A stretch of DNA of 7,215 bases from NCBI GenBank assembly GCA_013003335.1, contig JABDJT010000457.1:1-7215 (forward strand), read 5' to 3'. The translations under genes and the position numbers were made by a program. Below are positions 1 to 6,826 of this stretch, piece by piece. The notes beneath the pieces were generated by a model. The model made no database searches and was not told the origin of the DNA. It worked only from the letters and a program-made list of their open reading frames with translations. The stretch is from Verrucomicrobiales bacterium. GTDB lineage: Bacteria; Verrucomicrobiota; Verrucomicrobiia; Verrucomicrobiales; DEV007. Position 1 is the first letter of the stretch, and each line of letters begins with the position of its first letter.

Positions 1-514
1 ACTTGGTGAAGCCAATGATGGCGGCTTTCGTGGCAGCGTAGGCATGCGAGGCGAAAAAATTCGGCTCCGGAGAAAATCCCAGCACGCTTCCCATGTTCAA
101 TATCGCTCCGCTGGAATCCTGTTTCAAAAACTGCCGTACGGCGGCCCGGTTGGAAAAAATCAACGATTTCAAATTCAGGTCGAGGGTGAAATCCAGACCT
201 TCATCCGTCAACTCATGCAGGGGACCGTCGCCTGTCGAGCGGCCGCTTCCGCCCGCCACGTGATAAAGGCCGTGCAGTTGGCCGAAGCGGGCGACGACCG
301 ACTCAACCAGAGCCTCCCCCGTTTCCGGAGCCGTTGCATCCCCCGCCAGCCCGATTGCGGAATCACCCAGGTCTGCCAGGGCCGCGTCGAGCGAGCATTC
401 CGACCGTCCGCAGATCCCGACATTCGCTCCGGCCGAGACCAGTGCCTTGGCCGCGGACAAGCCGAGTCCGGTTGTTCCGCCCACGATCGCATAATTCCTG
501 TCGGTGACTGACAT
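1..514 (-). CDS. Short-chain dehydrogenase/reductase (SDR), N-terminal part, cut by the left edge
   Basis: This is an NAD(P)-dependent oxidoreductase of the classical SDR family, probably soluble and cytoplasmic; the substrate cannot be read from the sequence. The reverse strand from the ATG at 514-512 is open for 171 codons to the window edge. Visible motifs are the Rossmann glycine motif VGGTTGLG (residues 11-18), a degenerate HVAG (85-88) where classical SDRs have NNAG, Asn114 in LNLKS, the catalytic Ser143 in NMGSVLG, and the YxxxK pair Tyr159/Lys163 in YAATK. The catalytic tetrad is therefore complete. Only the substrate-binding C-terminal part, about 80-100 residues in this family, is missing. 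An in-frame stop lies at 538-536, so 514 is the furthest upstream ATG; the leader has only a weak purine stretch (cgga). The gene is divergent from the FHA gene with 96 bp between them. The family call is firm; the specific reaction is unknown. Confidence 0.9.
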   Translation of the reverse strand, partial: MSVTDRNYAIVGGTTGLGLSAAKALVSAGANVGICGRSECSLDAALADLGDSAIGLAGDATAPETGEALVESVVARFGQLHGLYHVAGGSGRSTGDGPLHELTDEGLDFTLDLNLKSLIFSNRAAVRQFLKQDSSGAILNMGSVLGFSPEPNFFASHAYAATKAAIIGFTK

Positions 515-554
515 TCCGACATCATCGAAAAAAAATCACGTCCGGCAACAGTTC

Positions 555-584
555 TTGACCTTTTTTCCGGAAGTAGGACAAGAT
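555..584 (+). promoter_or_regulatory. Possible sigma70-type promoter for the FHA gene
   Basis: In the 96-bp divergent region, TTGACC (555-560) matches the -35 consensus at five of six positions. It is followed after 18 bases by CAAGAT (579-584), which matches the -10 hexamer at only three of six. Transcription would begin near 591, about 20 bases before the FHA start codon. The spacing is acceptable, but the -10 box is weak and promoter rules for this phylum are uncertain, so this is a suggestion only. Confidence 0.3.
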
Positions 585-610
585 CGGGGCCTCCACCTTC
601 TGCACATCCT

Positions 611-1462
611 ATGACCTACAATCTTATCGTGTCGATCCCCGACAGCGAACCCGTGCTGTACGAACTGAATGCCAAACGAATCGGAGTGGGACGGGGGCCG
701 GATAATCAAATCTGCCTCGACGTGGACACCGTTTCCTCTCGGCAAATCGAACTCCGTCAAACTGACGAAGGCGGTTACGAATTAGTCGAATTGAAATCCC
801 GAAACGGAACGCGGGTCAACGGGCTTTCCGTCAACGACGAACCCGAACTGCTGTCCGATGGAGATCGAATCCTCATTTCGGAAACCGTGCCTGCCTATTT
901 CGTCATGCTGGCGAAAGGCGAGGAAGCGGAAGACGCAGTGGAAAAAGGATCCGATTCCGATCAGCAAGCGGCGGCTGCCTATGTGACGCTGGATCAGAAA
1001 GTTCATCAGCTTGAAGCCAAGCTCGAAGAAATCCGGCGCGAACTGGAAGGCAAGCAACAGGAACAGCAGAAACTGGTTCGGGCGATTGAAAAACTGCAGA
1101 CAGACATCGACGCCATGAATTCCTCCGGGGCTGACCCCGACCAGATCGAGGCGATGGAAAAAGATCTCATGGTAAAAACTCAGCGGGTCACCGTTTTGAA
1201 AAGTGACGTGGCTGCCGCTGAGAAAAAAATCGCCGATCTCGAGCAAACCGCAAAAATTGCCCAGAAAGCTCCGATTCCTGCTCCGACCAAAGCTCCGGTG
1301 CCGGGAGGTGCACCCGTCAAGCCGGCGCCTCCGCCTGGTGGGCCTGCCAAACCCCCGGGAGCTCCCACTCTTCCGGCCGGGGGGCCGGCCAAGCCGCCCG
1401 GAGCACCCCAGCTTCCGCCGGCATCGCCTCCGGCCAAGCCGCCTGGGGTCAAAAAAACCTGA
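611..1462 (+). CDS. FHA-domain protein with coiled coil and proline-rich tail
   Basis: This 283-residue protein has an N-terminal forkhead-associated domain (about residues 4-100), a module that normally binds phosphothreonine peptides and so points to Ser/Thr-kinase signalling or scaffolding. The domain shows the GRG turn (27-29), VSSRQ (41-45) and SRNGT (63-67). The conserved histidine of the usual S-x-x-H motif is glutamine here (Gln45). Residues about 127-218 are rich in Glu, Lys, Gln and Leu with heptad-like spacing, as in a coiled coil. Residues 221-283 are a Pro/Ala/Gly/Lys tail with repeated PAKPPG units. There is no signal peptide or membrane segment, so a cytoplasmic location is expected. 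The ATG at 611 begins just before the first FHA beta strand; no Shine-Dalgarno sequence is visible. The gene converges on pabB, with a hairpin repeat in the 48-bp gap. The domain call is firm; the binding partner and role are unknown. Confidence 0.9.
   Translation: MTYNLIVSIPDSEPVLYELNAKRIGVGRGPDNQICLDVDTVSSRQIELRQTDEGGYELVELKSRNGTRVNGLSVNDEPELLSDGDRILISETVPAYFVMLAKGEEAEDAVEKGSDSDQQAAAAYVTLDQKVHQLEAKLEEIRRELEGKQQEQQKLVRAIEKLQTDIDAMNSSGADPDQIEAMEKDLMVKTQRVTVLKSDVAAAEKKIADLEQTAKIAQKAPIPAPTKAPVPGGAPVKPAPPPGGPAKPPGAPTLPAGGPAKPPGAPQLPPASPPAKPPGVKKT
1337..1447 (+). repeat. In-gene repeat encoding PAKPPG units of the FHA protein tail
   Basis: GGPAKPPGAP occurs at residues 243-252 and again at 257-266 (period 14 residues), followed by a shorter PPAKPPG at 273-279. 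The codons of the copies differ at many third positions (for example AAA CCC CCG against AAG CCG CCC), so the repetition is kept better in the protein than in the DNA. This suggests an older, protein-selected low-complexity tail rather than a recent slippage expansion. Confidence 0.8.
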
Positions 1463-1468
1463 TCCGAA

Positions 1469-1506
1469 CCAACAGGGTTGGTTTGGCGAACAGACCCTGT
1501 TGGATC
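1469..1506. repeat. Intergenic inverted-repeat element, copy 1 (hairpin at convergent gene ends)
   Basis: The left arm CCAACAGGGTTGGTT (1469-1483) and right arm AACAGACCCTGTTGG (1489-1503) pair around the loop TGGCG (1484-1488) at 14 of 15 positions, counting one G-T wobble. The element starts six bases after the FHA stop codon and its right arm ends seven bases before the pabB stop codon on the other strand, so it fills the convergent gap and could end transcription from both sides. No long T-tract follows on either strand, so a classical intrinsic terminator is not certain. It shares arms and loop with the copies at 3907-3943 and 6756-6792. Confidence 0.85.
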
Positions 1507-1510
1507 GTGT

Positions 1511-2773
1511 TTATCCTTCGCAGGCCCGCAAGATTCCGGCGGCCTTGTGCAAAGTTTCTTCCCACTCCATTTCAGGATCGGAATCGGCGACGATGCCTGC
1601 CCCGACGTGAAAATGCAGCTCGGATTGCTCGATCAGGGCAGTGCGAATTGCGATATTGAAACGGCTCTCCCCGTTGAATCCAAAAATCCCGATCGAGCCA
1701 GTATACAACCCGCGATCCTCCGGCTCCAGCTCGTCGATGATTTCCCGGGCCCGCTTTTTCGGGGCGCCAGTGATCGATCCGCCGGGGAAACACGCCGCCA
1801 GCGCAGCAAGGTGATCGATTTCCGGGCGCAATTGACCTTCAACGGTCGAGACGAGATGAAACACCTGCTCGTAGCGTTCCAGTTTCAGCAACTCAGATGC
1901 CTCGACACTGCCGAATTCACAAATCTGGCCGAGATCATTCCGTTCCAAATCAGTGATCATGATCAGCTCTGCGATTTCCTTTGGTGAGGTTTTTAAATCG
2001 TAGGCTGACTTTTCGTCTTTCGCCCGGTCACGAAACCGGGGCCGCGTTCCCTTGATCGGCCGGGTTTGAATATGCGAGCCTGACATTCGCAGAAATTGTT
2101 CGGGAGAAGTCGAGAGCACGGTCCGGTTGTCCAGATTCAGAAAAGCTGCGAAGGGAGCGGGCGAAGCCTCGCGGAATCGCTCGTAGAGAGCGAATGGTTC
2201 TGATTTCTGCTCCCAGGCCGTGTGGAGGCGGTGGGCAAGATTGACTTGGTAGATATCGCCCGCAGCGATGTATTCCTGCGCCTGTGAAACGATTTCACAA
2301 AACGAGTCACGATCCATTTGCCCGGTGAAATCAAATCGTGGAGCGGAAAAATTCTCCAGCTCTGCGGCGCAATCGATTTCCCGGCTTAGGTCTCCGATTT
2401 CAAACCAGGTTTCGCGGGCGTGATCGAAAATCAACATTTCTGGAAACACGCCGAATTCGAATTTTCCGTCGTAATCGATCCCGCCAATCAAACCGCCACA
2501 GGGAAATCCGAAGTCCGGCAGTTCGACCTGATACCTCTCGACTGCCGCGCGAATTATTCCGTGGTCGACCTCCGAAAACAGATTGCCGGTGAGGACCTCC
2601 GCCGGTTGTGCCGCGACGATCGAGAGCGCGGCATCTTTCCGGAAATCGCCCGTCTCCGCACTCGAAGAATCGAGGAACACCAGGCTGGGCAAATGACGCA
2701 AACCGCGGGCGACCTGAACCGGAGTGGCGTCCAGTTCGACCGAAACGGGCGTGCGATTTGAGGTTTTTGGCAT
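1511..2773 (-). CDS. pabB: Aminodeoxychorismate synthase component I
   Basis: This cytoplasmic chorismate-utilising enzyme converts chorismate and ammonia to 4-amino-4-deoxychorismate, the precursor of p-aminobenzoate in folate synthesis. Ammonia normally comes from a PabA glutaminase subunit, which is not in this window. The protein has 420 residues, close to typical PabB. The chorismate-binding domain fills about residues 150-417, with PIKGTRPR (239-246), ITDLERNDLG (273-282), GGSITGAPK (331-339) and GAGIVADSDPEMEWEE (391-406). Lys241 in PIKGT is diagnostic: PabB uses this lysine as nucleophile, whereas anthranilate synthase TrpE has alanine there. There is no C-terminal PabC-like lyase fusion. 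The ATG at 2773-2771 is adopted; the N-terminal region (1-140) is divergent, as is usual in the family. The gene is divergent from dinB (55 bp) and convergent with the FHA gene. The functional call is strong because of the lysine. Confidence 0.93.
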   Translation of the reverse strand: MPKTSNRTPVSVELDATPVQVARGLRHLPSLVFLDSSSAETGDFRKDAALSIVAAQPAEVLTGNLFSEVDHGIIRAAVERYQVELPDFGFPCGGLIGGIDYDGKFEFGVFPEMLIFDHARETWFEIGDLSREIDCAAELENFSAPRFDFTGQMDRDSFCEIVSQAQEYIAAGDIYQVNLAHRLHTAWEQKSEPFALYERFREASPAPFAAFLNLDNRTVLSTSPEQFLRMSGSHIQTRPIKGTRPRFRDRAKDEKSAYDLKTSPKEIAELIMITDLERNDLGQICEFGSVEASELLKLERYEQVFHLVSTVEGQLRPEIDHLAALAACFPGGSITGAPKKRAREIIDELEPEDRGLYTGSIGIFGFNGESRFNIAIRTALIEQSELHFHVGAGIVADSDPEMEWEETLHKAAGILRACEG

Positions 2774-2784
2774 TCGGATGAACA
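2771..2784. promoter_or_regulatory. Candidate LexA (SOS) box between pabB and dinB
   Basis: CATTCGGATGAACA matches eight of ten fixed positions of TGTTC-N4-GAACA, the LexA motif that I recall being reported for Verrucomicrobia. It lies 44 bases before the dinB start and overlaps the pabB start codon. A second partial match, TGTTCAAACGATTT (2804-2817, seven of ten), lies 11 bases before dinB. dinB is a common SOS gene, so the position is sensible. The imperfect matches and uncertain taxonomy keep confidence low. Confidence 0.3.
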
Positions 2785-2828
2785 GTGTCCCGAACCTCGT
2801 TTGTGTTCAAACGATTTCAGTGCCAACC

Positions 2829-3893
2829 ATGCCCGATTCCGACACACGACCGCGCAAGATCATCCATGTCGATATGGACTGCTTTTACGCGGCGATCGAA
2901 CTCCGCGAGCGGCCGGAGTTGCTGGGCAAACCGGTCGCGGTCGGCGGGCGGCAACGCGGGGTTTTGACGACCTGCAATTACGAGGCGCGAAAGTTCGGCT
3001 GCCATTCCGCGATGCCGACGTTTCACGCCCTGCGGCGATGCCCGGACCTCGTGGTGTTGCCGGTCCGCTTCGATTTGTATCGCGCCGAGTCAAAACGCAT
3101 TCGCAAGATTTTTGCGCAGTTCACCGATTTGGTCGAGCCGCTTTCCCTCGACGAAGCCTACCTCGACGTGTCTCAACTCGATTCCGACGCAGCCTCAATT
3201 GCCTGGGAAATTCGTTCCCGGATTCGCGAGGAAACGCAGCTCACGGCGTCCGCGGGCATCGCGCCGAATAAATTTCTCGCGAAGATCGCGAGTGACTGGG
3301 ACAAGCCGGACGGGCAATTTGAGGTCACGCCGGAGGGGATCGACGATTTTGTGCGGGACCTGCCGGTCGAGAAAATCTGGGGCGTAGGGAAAAGGACGGC
3401 GGAGAAGATTCATGCATTCGGGGCGAAAACGTGCGGCGATTTGCAAAAATTCAGCCTCGTTGAACTCGATCGCCGGTTTGGGAAATTTGGTCACGAATTG
3501 CACGACTTGAGCCGGGGAATCGACCACCGGCGGGTGAACCCGAATCGCGAGCGAAAATCGGTCAGCAATGAGCGGACGTTCCGGGAAAATGTGATCACGT
3601 CGGACGAAGGTCTCGAAAAACTCGGACCGATCGTTGAGGAATTAATCGAGGATTACGGCGGGAAACATTCTGACCGGACAATTCGTGAAGGATTCGTGAA
3701 ATTGAAGTTCGATGATTTTACGATCACGTCCGCGCAGCGGCCCATGCAGGCAATCGAGCCGCTGGAATTCGCCGACCTTCTTCGAGAAGGCTGGGAGCGG
3801 GGCGAAGGCAAGGCCGTGCGGCTGATTGGAGCGGGAGTGCGGTTTGTTCCGCTTGGAAAATCGGAAACCGGGGGACAATTGGAAATGTTTTGA
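2829..3893 (+). CDS. dinB: DNA polymerase IV (Y-family translesion polymerase)
   Basis: This error-prone polymerase copies past damaged template bases, working with the sliding clamp. The protein has 354 residues, almost the same as E. coli DinB (351), and aligns with it over the full length. The palm begins with KIIHVDMDCFYAA (10-22), giving metal ligand Asp15 and the steric-gate aromatic Tyr20 (Phe in E. coli), and continues with LSLDEAYLDV (105-114), giving Asp108 and Glu109. TASAGIAPNKFLAKIASD (139-156) and the thumb helix-hairpin-helix around IWGVGKRTAEKI (183-194) follow, then the little-finger domain with KLKFDDF (291-297). The protein ends in QLEMF (350-354), a textbook beta-clamp-binding motif. 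I chose the ATG at 2829 because it puts MPDSDTRPRKIIHVD in register with the family. An in-frame ATG at 2778 would add 17 residues without family support, and a still earlier one would run into pabB. SOS control is possible. Confidence 0.97.
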   Translation: MPDSDTRPRKIIHVDMDCFYAAIELRERPELLGKPVAVGGRQRGVLTTCNYEARKFGCHSAMPTFHALRRCPDLVVLPVRFDLYRAESKRIRKIFAQFTDLVEPLSLDEAYLDVSQLDSDAASIAWEIRSRIREETQLTASAGIAPNKFLAKIASDWDKPDGQFEVTPEGIDDFVRDLPVEKIWGVGKRTAEKIHAFGAKTCGDLQKFSLVELDRRFGKFGHELHDLSRGIDHRRVNPNRERKSVSNERTFRENVITSDEGLEKLGPIVEELIEDYGGKHSDRTIREGFVKLKFDDFTITSAQRPMQAIEPLEFADLLREGWERGEGKAVRLIGAGVRFVPLGKSETGGQLEMF

Positions 3894-3906
3894 GGCGGAA
3901 CGATTG

Positions 3907-3943
3907 AATAGGGTTGGTTTGGCGAACCAACCCTGTTGGATTG
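3907..3943. repeat. Intergenic inverted-repeat element, copy 2 (perfect hairpin after dinB)
   Basis: The arms AATAGGGTTGGTT (3907-3919) and AACCAACCCTGTT (3925-3937) pair at all 13 positions, with one G-T wobble, around the same TGGCG loop (3920-3924) as copy 1. The element begins 13 bases after the dinB stop codon and is followed by GGATTGTTTTC, so on the plus strand a strong stem with a short T-run could act as a rho-independent terminator. The right-hand segment CCCTGTTGGAT is identical to copy 1. Bases 3905-3924 recur exactly, in reverse complement, at 6773-6792 in copy 3. Confidence 0.9.
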
Positions 3944-4011
3944 TTTTCTGACACGTTTGAGCCAACCGGATTCGGCTTGTCGGGTCTCGGATATTCGCGT
4001 TGAGTGTCCGC

Positions 4012-6747
4012 ATGGCGAAGGCGACCCCGATCCTCTTTTTTTTGCTGCTGGCAGCGGCAGTCTCGGCATTCGGGCAAGCGGATTACTTGAAGTACTACGA
4101 CGACGACCGCCTTCCGCCAATTCGCGAGCTGTACGACGCAGGCCGGTATGACATTGTCGAGCAGGCTTGCGATTACGCGTTTCGCCGCGGGCAGCCGTCG
4201 GTTGAGTGGCGTACGTTGCGGATGAAGGCGCTCTGGCGGCAGGGTAAATACGAGATGGCTCTCGAGCAGGCCGCCGAAGTTCCGGTTTCCTACAAAAACG
4301 AGCTGCCGGCGCTGATGGAAGTGCACGATTTTTACCGGTCGATGGGGAAAGATGAAGAAGCTGCCGGTGTGCTGGAAGTCGTCAACGAAACGGCCCTGAA
4401 ACTGAAGCCGAACGATCGCAAGCCACCGCAGCTCGTTGCTCTCGGGAAGGCGGCGCATTCTCTCGGGGCGGATCCGGCGACGGTGCTGGAGCAGTATTTT
4501 GATCTCGCGAAAATCGATCGGGCGAAAGAAAAACGGAAACCGAATGAGGCGCATCCCGGTTTGGTCGAGGCGCACATCGCCACCGCGGAGCTGGCGCTGG
4601 AGAAATCTGATTACAAGCGGACAGCGGACGAATATCGCGCGGCGCTGAAATTCCGGCCGAACGATCCGGATTTGGTTTACGGAATGGCGAAAGCCTTTTT
4701 CCCCGGCGACCGGAAAAAGGCCGTCGAATTTTTGGAAAAGGCGCTCGATTTGAATCCGATGCACGTGCCGTCGATTTTGCTGATGGCCGAGTATTTGATC
4801 GATTCCGAGCAGTACGAAGCCGCTTTCGAATTGGTCGTTCGGGCCTTGTCGGTGAACCAACTCGACCCGATGGCGTGGGCCTATCAGTCCACGATTTTTA
4901 ACCTGGCCAAAAACGATCTCGAAGCTGCGGAAGAAGCCCGGGAAAAGGCGTTGGAGGTCTGGGACAAGGACCCGGAAGTCGATCACACAATCGGCCGCGT
5001 GTTGTCCCGGAATTACCGCTTCGCCGAAGGCGCGGCATCGCAGCGGAGGGCATTGGAGATGGATCCGGATTTTTTGCCAGCCAAGTTGCAACTCGCCCAC
5101 GACCTGCTCCGACTCGGGAAAGAAGACGAGGCGTTTGCGCTGGCCAAGGAAGTCAGCGAGTCGGACCCGTATGAAATTCTCGCCTACAACCTTTCGATTC
5201 TTGAGCAGCAGATCGCGAAATTTGAAACGGTCGAGTCGGATCATTTCACGGTGCGAATGCCGGCGAATGAAATGAAGATTTACGGTGACCGTGTTGTCGA
5301 TTTGCTGGAGGAGAGCTACGATGTGCTCAGCAAAAAATACGGCCTGAAGCTGGAAGATCGGGTGCTGGTGGAATTTTTCCCTGAGCAGCAGGATTTCGCG
5401 ATCCGGACGTTCGGTAATCTCGGGGGTGCCGGGATTCTCGGCGCGTGTTTCGGATCGGTCGTCACGATGAACAGCCCGGGCGGTCTTGCTCACGGGAAGA
5501 ACAACTGGGAAGCCACACTCTGGCATGAGTTCGCCCACGTCGTGACCCTAACATTGACCAAAAACAAGATGCCCCGCTGGCTGAGTGAGGGCATTTCCGT
5601 TTACGAAGAAATGCAGCGCGATCCGACCTGGGGCCAGCGGATGACGCCGCGATACCGGACGATGATTTTGGAGGACGGAGACCTCACGCCGATCAGTGAG
5701 CTGAGCAGTGCGTTTTTGAATCCGAAAAGCGGCGAGCACATCATGTTCGCCTACTACGAGTCCTACCTCGTAGTCGAATATTTGGTCGAAAAATACGGGA
5801 TGGATTCGTTCCGGAACATCCTCACGGATTTAGCCGACGGTGTTCTGATCAACGATGCGATTGCGAAGCACACTACGGAGATGAGCGAGTTGGAGGAGGC
5901 CTTCGCCGATTACGTCGAGGAACTCGCCGAAAACCTCGCGCCGGGCGTGGACTGGAATCAACCCGAGCCGGACGAAGTGAACCCACGGAACGCCCTCGCG
6001 GTCGCGGCTTATTTGAAAAAGAACCCGAAAAATTTCTGGGCAAGACAAACCCACACCTCAAATTTGCTCGGGCAAAAGCAATGGGACCAGGCCGTGAAGT
6101 CGGCAGATGAGTTGATCAAGTTGTTCCCCGATTACGTCGATGGCGGGAACGGATATTTTTTCAAAGCGGCCGCGTATCGCGCTCTCGAGCAGCCGGAACA
6201 AGAGGCTGATGTCCTGCGGCAGCTTGCCGAAAAATCGTCCGAGGCCCACACCGCCTACACCCGGCTGATGGATCTTGATTTGGCCGGGGAAAACTGGAAG
6301 GAATTGCTCGCGAATGCGAATCGCGCCGCCGCGCTGAATCCGTTCATGAAACAGATTCACTACTGCCGCGGCTGCGCACTCGAAGCCACCGGCCAGGTTG
6401 GCGAAGCAGTGACGTCGTTCGAAAAACTGCTTCGGCTGCGCCCGACGAATCCGTCCGAGGTCCGCTTCCGCCTCGCCAAGCTTCTCAAGCCCGAGGACGA
6501 ATCGCGTTCCCGCCGGTATTTGCTCGATGCACTTTCAGAATCCCCGCGTTACCGCGAAGCGCATGATTTGTTGCTGGAATTTGAGCCGGCTCCCGAACCG
6601 GAGGGGAAAGACGGGAAGGGGATTCTGAAGAAAGTGATGGGACAGGAGAAGAATCCCCCAGCCTCCCCCGCTGCCGAAGATCCGTTCGGTGCACCGGCGC
6701 CCGGAGCGATTCCACCCGCTGGCAAAGCAGAAAAAGGCGACGAGTAA
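4012..6747 (+). CDS. Exported TPR protein with central gluzincin-type metallopeptidase domain (peptidase MA-like)
   Basis: The 911-residue product starts with a Sec signal peptide (basic Lys3, hydrophobic 6-17, likely cleavage after VSA at 17-19), so it should act in the periplasm or outside the cell. TPR-like helical repeats cover roughly residues 35-100 and 190-395. A peptidase domain spans about 405-640, with zinc motif HEFAH (505-509) in LWHEFAHVVTL and third ligand Glu526 in RWLSEGISVYEE; the 16-residue gap from the second histidine fits gluzincins of the Peptidase_MA_2 type. More TPRs follow (about 660-860), then a Pro/Ala/Gly tail (861-911). All catalytic residues are present, so it is probably active, but the substrate is unknown; the TPRs may recruit partners. 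A TTG at 4000 would add four residues, but the ATG at 4012 gives a normal signal peptide; the Shine-Dalgarno signal is weak. It lies 118 bp after dinB and 79 bp before the DUF4159 gene. Confidence 0.88.
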   Translation: MAKATPILFFLLLAAAVSAFGQADYLKYYDDDRLPPIRELYDAGRYDIVEQACDYAFRRGQPSVEWRTLRMKALWRQGKYEMALEQAAEVPVSYKNELPALMEVHDFYRSMGKDEEAAGVLEVVNETALKLKPNDRKPPQLVALGKAAHSLGADPATVLEQYFDLAKIDRAKEKRKPNEAHPGLVEAHIATAELALEKSDYKRTADEYRAALKFRPNDPDLVYGMAKAFFPGDRKKAVEFLEKALDLNPMHVPSILLMAEYLIDSEQYEAAFELVVRALSVNQLDPMAWAYQSTIFNLAKNDLEAAEEAREKALEVWDKDPEVDHTIGRVLSRNYRFAEGAASQRRALEMDPDFLPAKLQLAHDLLRLGKEDEAFALAKEVSESDPYEILAYNLSILEQQIAKFETVESDHFTVRMPANEMKIYGDRVVDLLEESYDVLSKKYGLKLEDRVLVEFFPEQQDFAIRTFGNLGGAGILGACFGSVVTMNSPGGLAHGKNNWEATLWHEFAHVVTLTLTKNKMPRWLSEGISVYEEMQRDPTWGQRMTPRYRTMILEDGDLTPISELSSAFLNPKSGEHIMFAYYESYLVVEYLVEKYGMDSFRNILTDLADGVLINDAIAKHTTEMSELEEAFADYVEELAENLAPGVDWNQPEPDEVNPRNALAVAAYLKKNPKNFWARQTHTSNLLGQKQWDQAVKSADELIKLFPDYVDGGNGYFFKAAAYRALEQPEQEADVLRQLAEKSSEAHTAYTRLMDLDLAGENWKELLANANRAAALNPFMKQIHYCRGCALEATGQVGEAVTSFEKLLRLRPTNPSEVRFRLAKLLKPEDESRSRRYLLDALSESPRYREAHDLLLEFEPAPEPEGKDGKGILKKVMGQEKNPPASPAAEDPFGAPAPGAIPPAGKAEKGDE

Positions 6748-6755
6748 CTTTTTCG

Positions 6756-6792
6756 AACCAACCCTGTTGAATCGCCAAACCAACCCTATTCA
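6756..6792. repeat. Intergenic repeat element, copy 3, with one arm inverted (direct-repeat form)
   Basis: This copy starts eight bases after the TPR-peptidase stop codon. It holds AACCAACCCTGTT (6756-6768), a short linker, CGCCA (6773-6777, the reverse complement of the TGGCG loop) and AACCAACCCTATT (6778-6790). Bases 6773-6792 are the exact reverse complement of 3905-3924 in copy 2. The other arm, however, points the opposite way to what copy 2 would predict, so the two arms are direct repeats and cannot pair with each other. It should not form the terminator-like hairpin of copies 1 and 2, which leaves read-through into the DUF4159 gene possible. Confidence 0.85.
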
Positions 6793-6826
6793 TTCATTTT
6801 CTGTCTGCTGCCGATTTTTAAATTTT

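Noticed and set aside
44..511. A 155-codon plus-strand frame at the left end.
   Set aside because: It is antisense to the SDR gene, which has complete catalytic motifs. The plus-strand product is Arg/Gln-rich with no recognisable domain.
208..525. A minus-strand frame starting at 525 that would compete with the SDR start.
   Set aside because: It is in a different frame from the VGGTTGLG and YAATK motifs and gives a Trp/Arg/Pro-rich shadow product.
1511..2773. Anthranilate synthase component I (TrpE) as the identity of the chorismate-binding enzyme.
   Set aside because: The motif is PIKGTRPR with lysine, as in PabB; TrpE has alanine at this position. No trp genes are nearby.
2779..2794. GAAC-N8-GAAC direct half-sites as an alphaproteobacterial-type LexA site (GTTC-N7-GTTC).
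   Set aside because: The spacing is 8 instead of 7, and nothing else in the window points to Alphaproteobacteria.
2724..2828. A longer dinB starting at 2724 or 2778.
   Set aside because: The added residues have no counterpart in the DinB family, and the longest version overlaps the start of pabB. The ATG at 2829 gives the normal family length.
3724..5538. A 604-codon open frame on the minus strand, antisense to dinB's 3' end and the first half of the TPR-peptidase gene.
   Set aside because: It runs opposite two well-supported genes and crosses the intergenic repeat. Its product is an unstructured mix rich in Arg, Phe, His, Gln and Val with no domain I recognise. GC-biased third positions of the real gene explain the lack of stops.
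1469..6792. A CRISPR array or tRNA-like structures formed by the recurrent repeat.
   Set aside because: The copies are more than 2 kb apart, differ in arm orientation, have no spacer units and do not fold as a cloverleaf.
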